A stretch of 64,000 bases of DNA from NCBI GenBank assembly GCA_037176885.1, contig JAWWNJ010000005.1:2666001-2730000 (forward strand), given 5' to 3'. Source of the DNA: Favolaschia claudopus. Taxonomy: Eukaryota > Basidiomycota > Agaricomycetes > Agaricales > Mycenaceae. The position numbers were made by a program, and so were the translations under genes. A model generated the notes under the pieces. The model worked only from the letters and a program-made list of their open reading frames with translations, had not been told where the DNA came from and searched no databases. Shown here in pieces: positions 23,374-34,960 of this stretch (the stretch's first letter is position 1; each line of letters starts with the position of its first letter).

Positions 23374-25416
23374 CTACTCGAACGAACAAGTCAGAGGATC
23401 ACACAACCCTAACGCCCCCCTCAAACCATAGAACTTGGGATTCCCCACCCCCGTCACCGGATCCCACCCAGTCCCGGCTGTAAACCCCGCCGTCCCACAG
23501 CCAGGGTTACTCCCAAATCGCACATCGGCGATCCCAAACGACCGGACGGTGGCGTTGTAGAGGAAGGGATTGAGGAACCCGAGCGGGGGCCGACCGTGCC
23601 CGATGAGCTCGTCGTTGAGAAGGGCGATCATGGAGGCGAAGACGGGCGCGGAGGCGGAGGTACCGGAGACTTGTACGGTTCGGCCTTCTGTGGGTGTGTT
23701 AGCGAGGAGCGAAGGAGGTAAGAGAGGAGGCACGCACGGTAGACAATCTCAAAGCTGTTTCCCGTTGCCGAGACGTCGGGGAAGGCCCTTCCGGTGCGGT
23801 TATAGAGTCCACTATATTGGTCCCCGAGCGTTTGCAGGAATGCCGCCACATCAGACGCTTGGTAGTCCGGCGTCGGGAAGTAATTCGAGAATCCTGCGCG
23901 CCAGTCAATTTCATGATCCAGGAGGACAGCAACTACACGCGCCTCCGCCGGAATACGACGCCGCCTGGTCCCCGTAGCCATTCACCGCACCCACAGAGGT
24001 CACCCAAGGGCAGTTCGACGGCAACGTAGGGAGGAACCTCGTGCACGTCAGCCCGCGTGTGCCGCCCACGCCCAAGTCGCCTGACGAGAAGATGACGGAG
24101 GTGCCCATTGCGCCGAGTTGGAGGTACGCGTTGCAAAGCGTGCTGTGAGGAAAATATTGCTTATTACTGTATACAGGGTAAGAGAAGGGCAGGACGTACG
24201 TCGCCAAGCTCTGCGGCAAATCCTGCTCGTCAAACGCATAGCTTGTGGAGAGGACGTTAGGCCGCGTGTCGGAGGGCTCGGAGATGAGCGTGTTGATGAT
24301 GTCGAGGAAGCCTGAGAGGCCGTCGGGCGCGTCGGGACCGACTGAGATGAAGGTGACTGGGACGCCGGTGGCGATGCCGACGGTGTATTGGATGTCGAGA
24401 TTCTTGTTTGTGGATGAGCGCAAGTTGTCGGGCGATGAAGGAGCGAAACTCACAGCCTCGATGCCCGCGAGGCTCGGGTCCTGCGGGTTGGAGCCGTCGT
24501 AGAGCGTTTGAAGGGTGAACGTAGTTGAAGGATCGATGTCAGGACGCTGACTTGTGAGGAATTGCTGCACCAGGAGAACGTCAATTCACTCCGAGAAATG
24601 AGCAAGAAGTAAAACTTACCGCCAAATCGGCCTCATTCGCATACTGATCGATGAATCCCGCCACACCAAGGATATTCGTCGACTGATTTGCCTTGCGCTT
24701 TGGATTGATGTCATAGAGCCCATTGATGCAGGCGGGGTTGTTGACCAGCCCGCAAGCCTGTCGTTTCTCCGGCGACGAGTCGACGGCGGCGAACTGCGGA
24801 CCCACTACCGGGGGCAGGAAACTGGTCGTTGGTGTGATGTTGTCGATGTGTGCTTGCAGGTCGACGGGGAGGCTGTATGCGAGTGTGCGGATGGAGGTTT
24901 TACCACTGTCAAGGTGCGTGAAGACGGAGAATTCGGTGGCTAAAAGAGAGTTGGCCTTCGCTACGGGGAGCGTGATTTCGAGGATGTCGCTTGCATGAGA
25001 GACGGGCTTGGCGGACAGATCGTGCTCTGCCAGCCAGGCGGTGACAGAGGAGAGGGTATCTGCGGTTGGTTTGACGAATTCGGCTACCTAGATGAGAAGA
25101 AGGTTAGTACATAGTTGCTCCGTAGAATAATATCGAACACTCATACCTCATCCGCACTCAAATGCTGCCCATACTCGACGCTTGCCGGGTCTGACACAGC
25201 GTAAAGCTTTTTCTCCAACCCCGCAATATTGTTTTGTTTGAGCGCAAGTCTCAACGTGAGCTGCTTCCCGGCCGAAGGAGAGCCTGAATTGACGAAACCG
25301 CGCGCCGGTGCTGGTCGTCTGTCGTGCACGGCCATTGCGCGCTCGCTCATGGGCTTGGCAAGAGCCGCGCAAACGAGCGCCGCCAACGCGAAGAATCGCG
25401 AAACGAGGCGAACCAT
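23374..25416 (-). CDS. Secreted tripeptidyl-peptidase, sedolisin (S53) family
   Basis: The model has seven exons: 25147-25416, 24620-25087, 24454-24564, 24200-24402, 23943-24142, 23738-23893 and 23374-23687 (573 aa). A signal peptide (MVRLVSRFFALAALVCAALA) is followed by a propeptide of about 170 residues ending near the EKRQACGL junction. The mature part shows the Glu-Asp pair GIEA|NLDIQY, the Asp-bearing SSGDLGV loop, SGTSASAP with the catalytic Ser, and the C-terminal calcium site (IADVRFGSNPGCG, GWDPVTGVGNP). Such enzymes are acid serine-carboxyl peptidases that release tripeptides from proteins outside the cell. The join SGGG|FSNYF needs a GC-AG intron (23894-23942, GCGCGT donor), since no GT donor keeps frame. 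The gene is divergent from the RGS-LOV gene across 1.5 kb. Confidence 0.93.
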
Positions 25417-26881
25417 AGTAGCTGCGCCTGCCTACTTAGCCGCAACGAATGGAGGGGATTGCGGGGAAAGATAGAACGCATAGACGATGCCCCGCGTGGT
25501 TTATGTAGAAGCACGGAGATGTGCCTGATGGTTACGAAGCGTGTACCTCGTCAATAGTAAAAACCAGCGAAAGACGGGCACACCAGCTGTTCATGGTGAT
25601 CGCAAGAAATACCACAAACGAGTCCTCACTTCAATGAAGTCACTTGCAATTGGAAGACTTCACGCTCGCAATTGGTACTAGTCCTCGGAAGCGTCTTTCG
25701 GTGGTTGGTTTATTCGAATCTTGTCCTCGCGAACCTGAACACAGCCACACCGAGTGTTGAAGGTCCGCGCGCCCTCTACACTCAAATCCAGCGAAGGCGT
25801 TTGAATACCAGCTTGAATTCTGGTCCTGGAGATGGGCAGCTCAGGGAAAAGACTCGAAACGCGTCAAAAAGGGTCGAGGGAGCAGGGTGCAGAGTAGACG
25901 TCAAATCTGCTTTGAAATAGAGACAGAGATAGATGTCGAGAGGCAAGAGCAAGGCAAGAAGTTGAAACTGGCTGAACCAAGGCTGAACGGTGGGCAAAGG
26001 GTGGGACTATATCGTGTTCGCCGCGGCAAATTCATAACCATAAGGGCTAAGGCTGGGGTTAGGGTTTGCCTTCGTCCTGCAAGCGTCGACGTCGACCCCA
26101 CCGTGCTGATCGTTCCCGTCGACGCCGCTATTCCCTCCGCTCCATGACTTGCCTAATCCACGACCTGACGCTTCGATTTTACGACAGAAGACTCTGTCGT
26201 GTGTCTTGAGTTTGATGCACTGCGACAACGAGATCATCCACCGACATCCGCAATACGTCCCGACCTTGGTGGCAGGAGCAGGAGACGGCATGGCGTGTAA
26301 GAAAGGGTCCGCGACCCTTTCAAATCCTTCACTGTTCAAGATCGCAAGTTCTCCGACAAACGAGGCCACAAACTAGCATCGGTGTAAGGAAGAAAATTTC
26401 AACCGCAAATGCCAGAGACCATTAGGGAAAGAAAGCCAAGGTTTCCAAGTCGTATTCTTTCACTCAGCTCAAGAGCAAGATGCTCACGGGCGAGAATCCA
26501 TCTTAGTCCTGATTTTACGCGTGGGTGAGTGAAAGACTATTGTTTGAGGATAATTTTGCTGCATCTAATTATGCCCTAGCCATGGAATCGTGGCAATCTA
26601 AGACTTATCCACTGCGTCTCAGAGCATCGGACCGGTTGCCAAGCCTGATACTCACCCTGCTTGTCTTTCCGCCTGAGACCAGTCGGTCTTTTTCTAGCCT
26701 TTCATCAATAACAGTTCAAGCGCGTCTACCAGTCATCGGTGTTTGCAAAGCTCGGCGAATTATGTTCTTAATTGGAGAACTTCTGTATCGAGATACCGGT
26801 TATTCCCCCTACATCCCTCGATGGCTACTAACCCCGATCACTCAAGAGGGGTTCATAGTCTGTTGACTCCCGCCCGCCACC
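25417..26881. other. Divergent intergenic region, peptidase / RGS-LOV
   Basis: This 1.5-kb region serves as promoter space for both genes. Open frames here (longest about 120 codons at 26007-26369, minus) resemble nothing known. A short GGGGTTAGGGTTT run occurs near 26054, too short to count as telomeric sequence. Confidence 0.45.
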
Positions 26882-29800
26882 ATGGACGAAGGCTCAGCGA
26901 GCTCTTCGACGAGCACGGCGTCCGACATCCTCCCAATGACGCCAATAAGCGAGAATCCATCTAGCTCGGACCTTGGTGAGTCAATCTACTAGCTTAGTCC
27001 GACTTTCATTCAAACTATGCCACGTCCTCAGGCCCCGACTCTACCCCCACCATGGAGCCGAACCTGGAGCGAAAACTCACAATCCGTGTACCCATGGAAT
27101 ACATCCCTCCATCGCCCCCTCCCTCCGCCTCGCTCCCCGCAATTCCCGCTTCCTCCCGGCCCCAATCTTTGACCCCTGTCGCCACAACAATTCCACAACA
27201 GCAACAGCAACAAGCTAAACGCGCGTCGGTACCAATCTGGGTCGCAGCCGCTGTCGAGCATCGACCCTCGACGCCGCCTCCGGAGCCGAATTCTCCATCG
27301 ACTACTGTCGAAGCGGAGAATGGTGCGAAGACCGAGACGCCAGCTGCGTCAGCAGCGGAGGCCGGCGAAACCCACACCAAAATGCCCTCGAAGACGATCA
27401 TCATGACCTCGTCTCACAGCGCAGTCCACCTCCCCTCCGCTCACCCCTCGTCGCAGCCGCAGCAGCGGAACGGCAACTCAAACAGTGCAGCTAAATTCGG
27501 CACCACGCTTCTCCCAACTTCCATCCCCGCAACGACTCGCCCACGTCGAAAATCTGCCCCCGGGCAGCGGAATACGAGTTTCGAGCTAGATGGCATGGTA
27601 CCAGACCTCCCGCGCGTGCGGAAGTCGCCTTCGTTCATCCCGCACGTGTCGCACATCGATTTTGACTCTTCGTCATCGGAATCGGAGGACGATGTGGATG
27701 GTCTGCGGGACCAAGGCCAATCTGGCGGGGGCGGGTCAAGACGACGGTTGTTCTCGGAAGAGTCAGATCTCTCTCGCTGGGCGCCTGAGCCCGCTATGAC
27801 CCTAAATACGACCCTCGCTTCCACCTCACTGTCCTCCTCCTCACCCCGCAAACAATGGTCCACGCGCTCCGCACAATCCCGCTCCTCCGCATCCGCCTCC
27901 CACTCGCTGCGGAGTAAAGATTCCGGCGTTCTGGGTATGGGCATGAGTGCGAGTGAATTCCGGGCAAGACCTACGACGCCGGTGCGCATCGGCGTTAACA
28001 GCAATCTCAGCAATGTCAACGGTAATACCGACAATACGATGATGCTGGGGATGCCGAAAGAGTTTGTGCAGCGGGATGTGGATTATACTATGCGGGCGTT
28101 GATGAGTCGGGAGATGTTTGTGAGAATGTTGGGGGAGCCGCTTGCCAGGCAGAGGTACGTTTTTACGTTTCCGTTACATTGATACATCCGTTGTGGTCGC
28201 TGGTTAGGTGTAGTGGCCGGTGGCGTGTTTTACGTTGATGCTCGATGCTGACTCTTTATATGCGTAGATTCCGCGAATTCCTCGCAGCTGACGGAAGCGC
28301 CGCTGTGCTCGATTTTTGGACGGATGCGCAGTGGCTTGCGCAGGCGGCGGGGAGAGTCAGGGCGGCTGGGGTGGCGTTTCGCGGTGCGTGCCTGGGTTTA
28401 TTCCTATCGATCTCGTTGTCGTGATGCTAATACCTGTATATGTAGATCTATACGTCTCCAATTCAGGCGACTCGCACGTCACCCTCGCACCGGAGGTCCG
28501 CCGCGAGTTGCTGGCGGCGCTACAGCATATTGTCGCGTCTGATGCGTCGTTTGGGAGTACGCAGACGCAGTTGCTGGATGGGATGTATCAGGATCAGTTC
28601 CAGGTGCGTATTTCACTACCTTCACTTCTTGACTTCTTCTTCGAATATGCAAGACTCACTGGAACCTTGCAGCGTTTCATCAAACACCAAATAATTCAAG
28701 AAACGCACGTCTCGCTGGGCAAATCGAATCTCGCGGCCCAAGAGCTGAGCGAGGGGCTGGGGGATACGTTCGTGCTGACGAACCCGCGGCTGCCGGACCA
28801 TCCGATTGTGCTGGTTTCGGATGGGTTTGTAGATGTCACTGGGTATCCGAGGGCGTTGATCGTTGGGAGGAATTGTCGTGCGTGTCTCTCGCTCGCGTTC
28901 GTGGTTGGGCGACCAGGAGCTGATATACCTTTGAAGGGTTTATGCAGGGACCTGGGACGCCGCCTGCGAGTGTCCAGAGGATTAGGGACGGGCTGAATTC
29001 GGGGAAAGGTGTGGGTCTTTGATATATACAGCGTTACCCACCGTATTGATCTATCGATGCATAGGCTGCACGGAGCTGCTTCTCAATTATCGTGCGTGTC
29101 TTGGGTTTTCTCTCCAGCGTGCAGCTTATCGACGTTTTATGCGTAGGGCGAAATGGGGAGCCCTTCTATTGCGTGAGGCATCTCTCCTCTCTATCTGTGT
29201 GAGCGATACTTACCTCCTTGGCTCTCTGAAGCTCTTGTGCATCATCCCCGTGCGTGACACATCCGGGACGATAGTCTACTTTATCGGAGGGCAGACGAAC
29301 GTTACCGGATTGCTCGCCACCGATAAAGGAATTGGGATGCATGGGGCTGGTGGTGGCAGAGGGAGCGACGGCGGTGTACCTTCAGCAACAATGACGCAGA
29401 TGTCGCCGACGTTGGCGATGCGGCTCGAGCAATCGAGACACAACGCACATCGCTCGTCCACGGCGGATTTGCTGGCTGGTGCAGGTACCGGGAGTCAGCG
29501 TCGGGGTGCGGCGGGTGCGGCAGAATCGCGCCAGTCGCAAGCCGCGAACGGGCATATGAGTCATGGTGGGAGTGGATTTTTCCGGGGGTTGTTTGGGAGG
29601 GGTGGGCAGGCGGGGGCGGGAGGGCTTGGAGCGAAACCGGAGGGGAAGCAGGTCATTGCGGGGGCGGAGGCGATGATGAATGTGCCTGGGGTGAGGGGAT
29701 CACAGGTTAGTGATCTATCGACGTTGGTGAGAGGTTTGGATGAGCACTGATAGGGTGATTTTGACAGGACCAATATGCGTTATTCCAGAATTCGTATAAC

Positions 29801-30341
29801 AAGGTCATTGTCTTCAAGTTTAAGAAACGGGAGATCACTTTTGTTTCCCCGCAAATGCTGGGTACGTGCGATTCACCGTATCTCAGAGTGTATAATGGAT
29901 TGAAAGTCTGTGTCATTCATGCAGCGTTCCTTGGGCTTCCGACGCGAACACAGCGGGATCTTCATGCATCTTCGCTCATCCGGAATGATATGGTGAGATT
30001 GGTGACTGCTGGGGATGACCGGAATGAGACACGGCGGCTACGGGAGGACCTGAAGGATAATGTACAACGGGGGACGCCGTGTTCGTTGTATTGCGCCGTG
30101 AAGGTTCCGGGGAAGGGGTTATTGGTACGTCGCGGTATTTACTGTGTGGGCTTCATGAATGACTGACAAGATTTGTAGCCTCGGACCGTCGACAACTCTC
30201 GGCATAAATTTGGGATGATGCATATGACCCCTATCAAGGCGCGTGGGCTCAGTCGGACTGCTTAATTCTTCAAGCTATCTCACTGATCGTGTACAGGACG
30301 GGGACAATGTCGCTGTAGCCTTCGTAGCGATCTTTGGATAG
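26882..30341 (+). CDS. RGS-LOV photoreceptor (G-protein regulator with flavin light sensor)
   Basis: Thirteen exons sum to 897 aa: 26882-26975, 27032-28154, 28268-28383, 28446-28603, 28673-28877, 28937-29008, 29065-29091, 29147-29172, 29232-29705, 29768-29861, 29925-30124, 30179-30238 and 30297-30341. Residues 1-350 are disordered (Ser/Pro, a short poly-Gln, acidic SSSSESEDD). Then comes an RGS domain (YTMRALMSREMFVRML to FQRFIKHQIIQE), which in this class speeds GTP hydrolysis by G-alpha. Then a LOV domain: FVLTNPRLPDHPIVLVSDGF, VTGYPR, GRNCRFMQGP with the photoactive Cys, LLLNYRRNGEPF and YFIGGQTNVT. A Gly-rich linker and a second PAS-like domain (YALFQNSYNKVIVF) close the protein, ending VAFVAIFG. 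The motif reads NCRFMQ, with Met for the usual Leu. The final intron (30239-30296) starts GC. Confidence 0.93.
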
Positions 30342-31266
30342 ATTTTGTTTTCTTTTAGGTCATTTTCGGCAGTTGTATCAGATCATGGATGAGCGATAGG
30401 CGCGCGGTTCAACGTTCAACCCTTATCCCTCGTGTATTTTTGGCCAGTGTCTTTGTATCCTCAGGCTTTGTTCAGTGCTGTACTTTCGTCTCTGGGATTG
30501 GTGGAATTTGAATGATCTGGTGTAGGCCTTTTGTGCTAGCTTTGGCAAGGATTCTCTGGAAATTTGCTAAGTATCATCCGTTTCTCTATATAGTGTTTCT
30601 CTTCATTTTCCTCCAATACCGTCTCGGTCTCGGCCACTTCGGGATTTTCTGTCATCAGGTGGCAGTGCCAGACGACTGGGATGCCTTCCCGTCTTTCAGA
30701 GACAGCTTCGAACGTGACTACGAACTGGAATTCACGAACGGCGACTACTCGATACTGTTCATCTTTCTCTGGCTGGTCATCAACCTTGAATACTCACACC
30801 TTGCATCGAGCCGTATGCCAGTGGGAGCATCCCGAAAAAACAGACCGCCAGGCTGAGTCGCCGCATTTTCAGCCTAAAGCGCCGGGCGCCAGCTGTCAGC
30901 CGTCCCGCACTTATTGTCTCGTTGCAGCGCGGCATTCTCAGATGGCGCGGTAGTCCGACTGTCGGCTGGATTGATTTCCTATAAGCAATGCTCTTTGGCC
31001 CTCGAGCTCAGGATATTATCCTCAAAGCAATGCCTTCACAGCAATCGTTTCGCAGCCTATGCCTTGGACCGGACAGCAATCATGACATTCGGAAGCGGCT
31101 TACTTTTGGCCTTGCCTTTATGCACAGATTTACTCGCCAAAATAAGGCATTGTTCATCTTGATCAGTGTACGAAAGGGCCGCTATCAGTAGTCTTATATA
31201 TTGCGGCCCTCCGTAACGTGTTAGAGCGGCTTCCCCATTCTCTTTCTCTTCCTGCTAGCCAGGGCC
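30342..31266. other. Intergenic region, no gene recognised
   Basis: This lies between the RGS-LOV stop and the first HExxH gene. An open frame at 30512-30856 (+, 114 codons) has a hydrophobic start but no family resemblance and no splice support. Confidence 0.45.
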
Positions 31267-32431
31267 ATGATTGTCGTGTTGTTTCTCAACTGGCTACTCT
31301 ATTTTCTGGTCTGGTCCGACATCGTTGGCGGCCATATTCTGGGGCGTAACACCGCTGCGACTCCTCCGAAAGAAATCGAGCTGCCCCCCTTGCCTTCAAC
31401 TTTGCACGTTCAAGCGTCTTCGTTCAACTTTGATCTCGAAAAAGCACTCCCGCCAGCGTCCAGTACACTCGCACAACTTGCCGATCTTCCGTCGAATTGC
31501 GCTCTGGAACAGGGAGCTGGCGGCGAATGCAGTCAATCGAGTATGGTCGCAACGAACGTAACATACGAGGATTGTGGGGATGCGTTCACAATTTGTCGGT
31601 GCAATGATGCGAATATGACTATGGATATTGCCGTCGACCGTCTCGCGCGTGTCCCCGTCGGCCTCCGGCGGTTCGTTGGCACTGCGTTCGTTCTCGGGGA
31701 CGCTACAACGCATGCCTATACGAACCTATCCACTGGCGATATCCATTTGTTTGGCGACTCTGCGATGGACACATGGATTCACGAGGTTGGGAAAGACTCA
31801 GAACTTGTTCTGATGAAGTATTTATATTGCGTGTAGGCTTCGCATGCTTTCGACTTCTCCTCCAGCTACTCTGTCCCCTCAAGCTCTGACGCCTGGCAAG
31901 ACGCTATCTCGAACGACACATGTGTCCCCGATCGGTATTCGCTCTTGAATCGGGTGGAAGTAAGCGCTCGGTATTCATGAAATACTGTTTCTCCATTCGT
32001 TTTTTTTTGGATAGAATTTCGCGCAAATGAGCGTCATCAAGATATATATGCTTTTGCACAGCGGAAACCTTCCGCCGGGTTTCCAGGCAGATTGTATGTC
32101 GAAGCAACTCGACTTCATGGACTCGCTGCCGTTGTACAACGCAAATAATCTGTTCGGAAATACGTGTGCGATTGACCCGCCTGGTGCACGGTATGTATTC
32201 AAACTCTGAGAAGAGAATCAGCGTGTTGATCCAATGGACGGTAGAAAAACCAACCCACCTGCACTTCTGGATGCGAGCAGAACCTTCATGACTGTGTCTC
32301 TCGATCCTACACCGAATCCGAGTGAAACTCCTACTAGACCTAGCTCTGCCTTGAGTTGGACACACGGGAATTCGGTGCTACGAAAAACTTGCTTATTTGT
32401 AGCGTTTTATCTCATTGTGAACTTGATGTAG
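31267..32431 (+). CDS. Secreted HExxH protein, paralog 1 (possible z-metalloprotease-like, GPI-type tail)
   Basis: The model has four exons: 31267-31785, 31837-31959, 32015-32190 and 32245-32431 (334 aa). It begins with a hydrophobic signal (MIVVLFLNWLLYFLVW). Conserved Cys occur in a YEDCGDAFTICRC block, followed by VPVGLRRFVG and GDIHLFGDSAMDTWIHE. The first intron falls exactly after HE; splicing gives HEASHAFD, that is HExxH, the zinc-binding helix of zincin metallopeptidases. Then CVPDRYSLLNRVENFAQ and GFQADCMSKQL follow. The C-terminus has a Ser/Thr/Pro-rich stretch and a hydrophobic end (CLFVAFYLIVNLM), like a GPI-anchor signal. Exon 3 has the same length (176 bp) as in the paralog at 34961-36146, and all intron positions match. 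I do not recognise a named family. Peptidase activity is only an inference from HExxH; a third zinc ligand is not identified. Confidence 0.7.
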
Positions 32432-32532
32432 ATCTTGGGTAATATTAGTTTGTAATTTGGGAGTCCGTAGAAACATCTCATATAACGGGATTTGGGAAAC
32501 CAGATGAATTGACGAGACAACCTCCTACACTA

Positions 32533-33923
32533 TTAATTGAGTTGTGTCTTCCCAGCGACAAGCGCCTTGACCAATTTCCTCGTCTCTGCCTCTTTCTCAT
32601 CGAAGATAGAAAGCGCGTCCGTGAGTTTTCGCTGCACCACTTCGTCTGCTGCAAAAGCTTCCCGTAACGAGGCGCCGTCATCCACCAGGTAGTCTTCTAG
32701 AAGATTTTTCAGCATTAATGATAGCGGAACCAAGCTAAGAGTATGTGATGAGAACATACTGTTCAAAGACTTCGAAGTCGGCGGCGCGAGGGGCGGAGCA
32801 AATAGTTCAGAGGACACTGTGGGCGATGCGTCGAGGGCGTCCAGAACACTTCCGGAGAGAGTGAGGTGGTCGGGTCGCAATGAGACGAGGGCGATGACCT
32901 GTATGGATTTTAGTGAGCAGATCTACGAGTATACTGAAGAAGGGGCGAGTTACTGTACCTCGTTCGTAGTAACAATGCTGAATCCGAGTTAGTTCGCGTT
33001 CACTGAGGCATATGGAGAACAAACCTGGCCGGCATGACTTTAGTTTGGGACCCGATATGTCGAAACGCGTGGACGATATCGAGAATGACTGAGCTCATGG
33101 GGTGTTCAGACTTTGGGTCCGCATAATCTACCCACACGCCCGGTTGGAAATGAACGCGCAGTTCTGAATTTACCGCCAGAATCAATCAGCGAACATTGAA
33201 GCAGAAGCAAAAAGAGGGTTCGATACTACCATTGAAGTATGGTGCGACGTATGTGCAGTTGGCTTGACTCGCGGCAAGGGCCTGGGGAAGAGAGAATAAA
33301 CAGGTTGCGAGGGTTTGAATACCACTCGCTTGAAGTTCGCGGCACGCCAGGAGGGATTCGGGTGTAGCGGGAATCTTTATGCAGACACGATTGCTGTGAT
33401 GATCAAACTCGTATTTGTAGCCGAATCCAGCTAAATTCAGTAGCGTGCTTACGAGGGTATTCCGTTCTCTGCGAAGAGTGACACAAGCTTTTTCGCATGT
33501 TGGATCGTTTTCTCGGTGTCGTACGCCGCGGAAGGGGAAGTTTGGGCGTGTACGTTTCCGGTGAGATACGGATAGATCTGTTTGGCCAGAAGTACTGTCT
33601 GCAAGGAAATCCAACATAAGGATCACAGTACATTTATTTCCTTGACTTACGAACACATCGACCACATCCTGCTCGAATTCTTGACTGTCAACTTGAAGCT
33701 CCGTAAGTTGCGTCTTGTTTCGAGCGTGCGCGATAGCGGATTCAAGCAAGGGTTTATTTGCGGAAAGAGGGGCTTGACCGTAGACGATGGCTTGATTAGA
33801 AGTCATATCGCAGAATTTTTGAGCTTTGCTGTGACGCGACGCGACATCGGGATCCATCGAGTCGACATCGACTGTGACGAGTCCCCTCACTTGGGTGAGT
33901 AGAGTGGCATTGGTAGACGACAT
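32533..33923 (-). CDS. Transaldolase-family aldolase
   Basis: The model has seven exons: 33651-33923, 33453-33598, 33230-33393, 33025-33163, 32959-32977, 32760-32898 and 32533-32696 (347 aa). Transaldolases move a dihydroxyacetone unit between sugar phosphates through a Schiff base with Lys. Seen here: an N-terminal VTVDVDSMDP and KFCDMTSNQAIVYG, then TGNVHAQTSPSAAYD, RVCIKIPATPESL with the Schiff-base Lys, CLFSLPQALAASQA and APYFNELR, all in barrel order. It differs from housekeeping transaldolase in the IPATPE motif (usually IASTWE), so it is a divergent fungal member and could act on another sugar phosphate or in a side pathway. It sits on the opposite strand between the two HExxH paralogs. 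Exon 5 is only 19 bp. The intron 32697-32759 is in frame with no stop. Confidence 0.85.
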
Positions 33924-34960
33924 GGTGGGAGTTAAGAAGGTAAGTTACACCTCGGCGAGCCAATTGAGAAGCCACGGGTTTTTGTCAGATGAGAAACATT
34001 ACACGAAGTTATTCGCTCCGCGCTCGGCTTTGTGATATGCCTGAAAATTTGAACGGGAAGAGCAATGGTTTGCTTAGTTTGCGTAAATCCTAGTGGTGGA
34101 AGTAGACGACAAGAAAGTTCGTAGCCGAGATGCCGCCGTTATTGGCAGGACTTTCTTTTGATGCGCTAAAAGCTTGACAAGTGTCAGACCTCTTCCCCCG
34201 TGTCTCCACTGTGCCTCCACCTCAGGCTTCAGTATCCAAGCTCAAGCCTCGGACAACATAAATGGCTCCGATCAAAGACTTTTGCTGGTCAATTATGGTC
34301 TCGACTCTCACACTGGTGCTACGGCGATGATCCAGACTCGGATTATCGAGTGAATTTCTTGGAAATTTTCGAGCATTTTCGCTCTTTCTTCCACTCCAGC
34401 TCAGGATCCTGACATCTATGCTGCAACTCATGGCTGTACAACTACTGCGGAATGAAAAATCAAGTTGATTGAAACTATATTGACCGAAGAAGTCCGTGCC
34501 TCATCCCCAAAAGCTTTGTTGATTTTGCTCAACAGCTCAACACCTCGTTTCGCTTCCCCGGTTCTGAGGTTCGGTGCCGACTTGCCAAGGCGAAAATTCG
34601 GAAGCATTGTTCTCTGCTGCTCAGATTGAGATTGCTTATAAGTTATTGTGCCCGCCGGCGATGCTATAACCTTCCCACCCTTTGTTTCTCCGAGCCCTGT
34701 TTGCTGCGTGAGCGGGACGTACGAAATCCGCAGTAGTTCTCACCGTCATTGCCGTCCAAGCCGTCTTGGGTTTCCGCAATCGATACATACCAAGAAACAT
34801 CCAAGAACTATTTCGAGAGGCTCGCCAGCACAGCCCAATGCACGATGGTGTTCGTGACCAATCTCGAGCCACCTCTTTTAACAGCGCTACCTTGAATCGT
34901 GTTACCTAGCGTGCTGTTCCCCACATTACGCCGTGTCACGAATAGGGCCGCACACGACAC
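33924..34960. other. Intergenic region, divergent promoters
   Basis: This 1.04-kb region separates the transaldolase start (-) from HExxH paralog 2 (+). Only short open frames without family resemblance are present. Confidence 0.45.

Noticed and set aside
26050..26070. Telomere-like GGGGTTAGGGTTT
   Set aside because: Barely two repeat units, within unique sequence and not at an end; chance is the simpler explanation.
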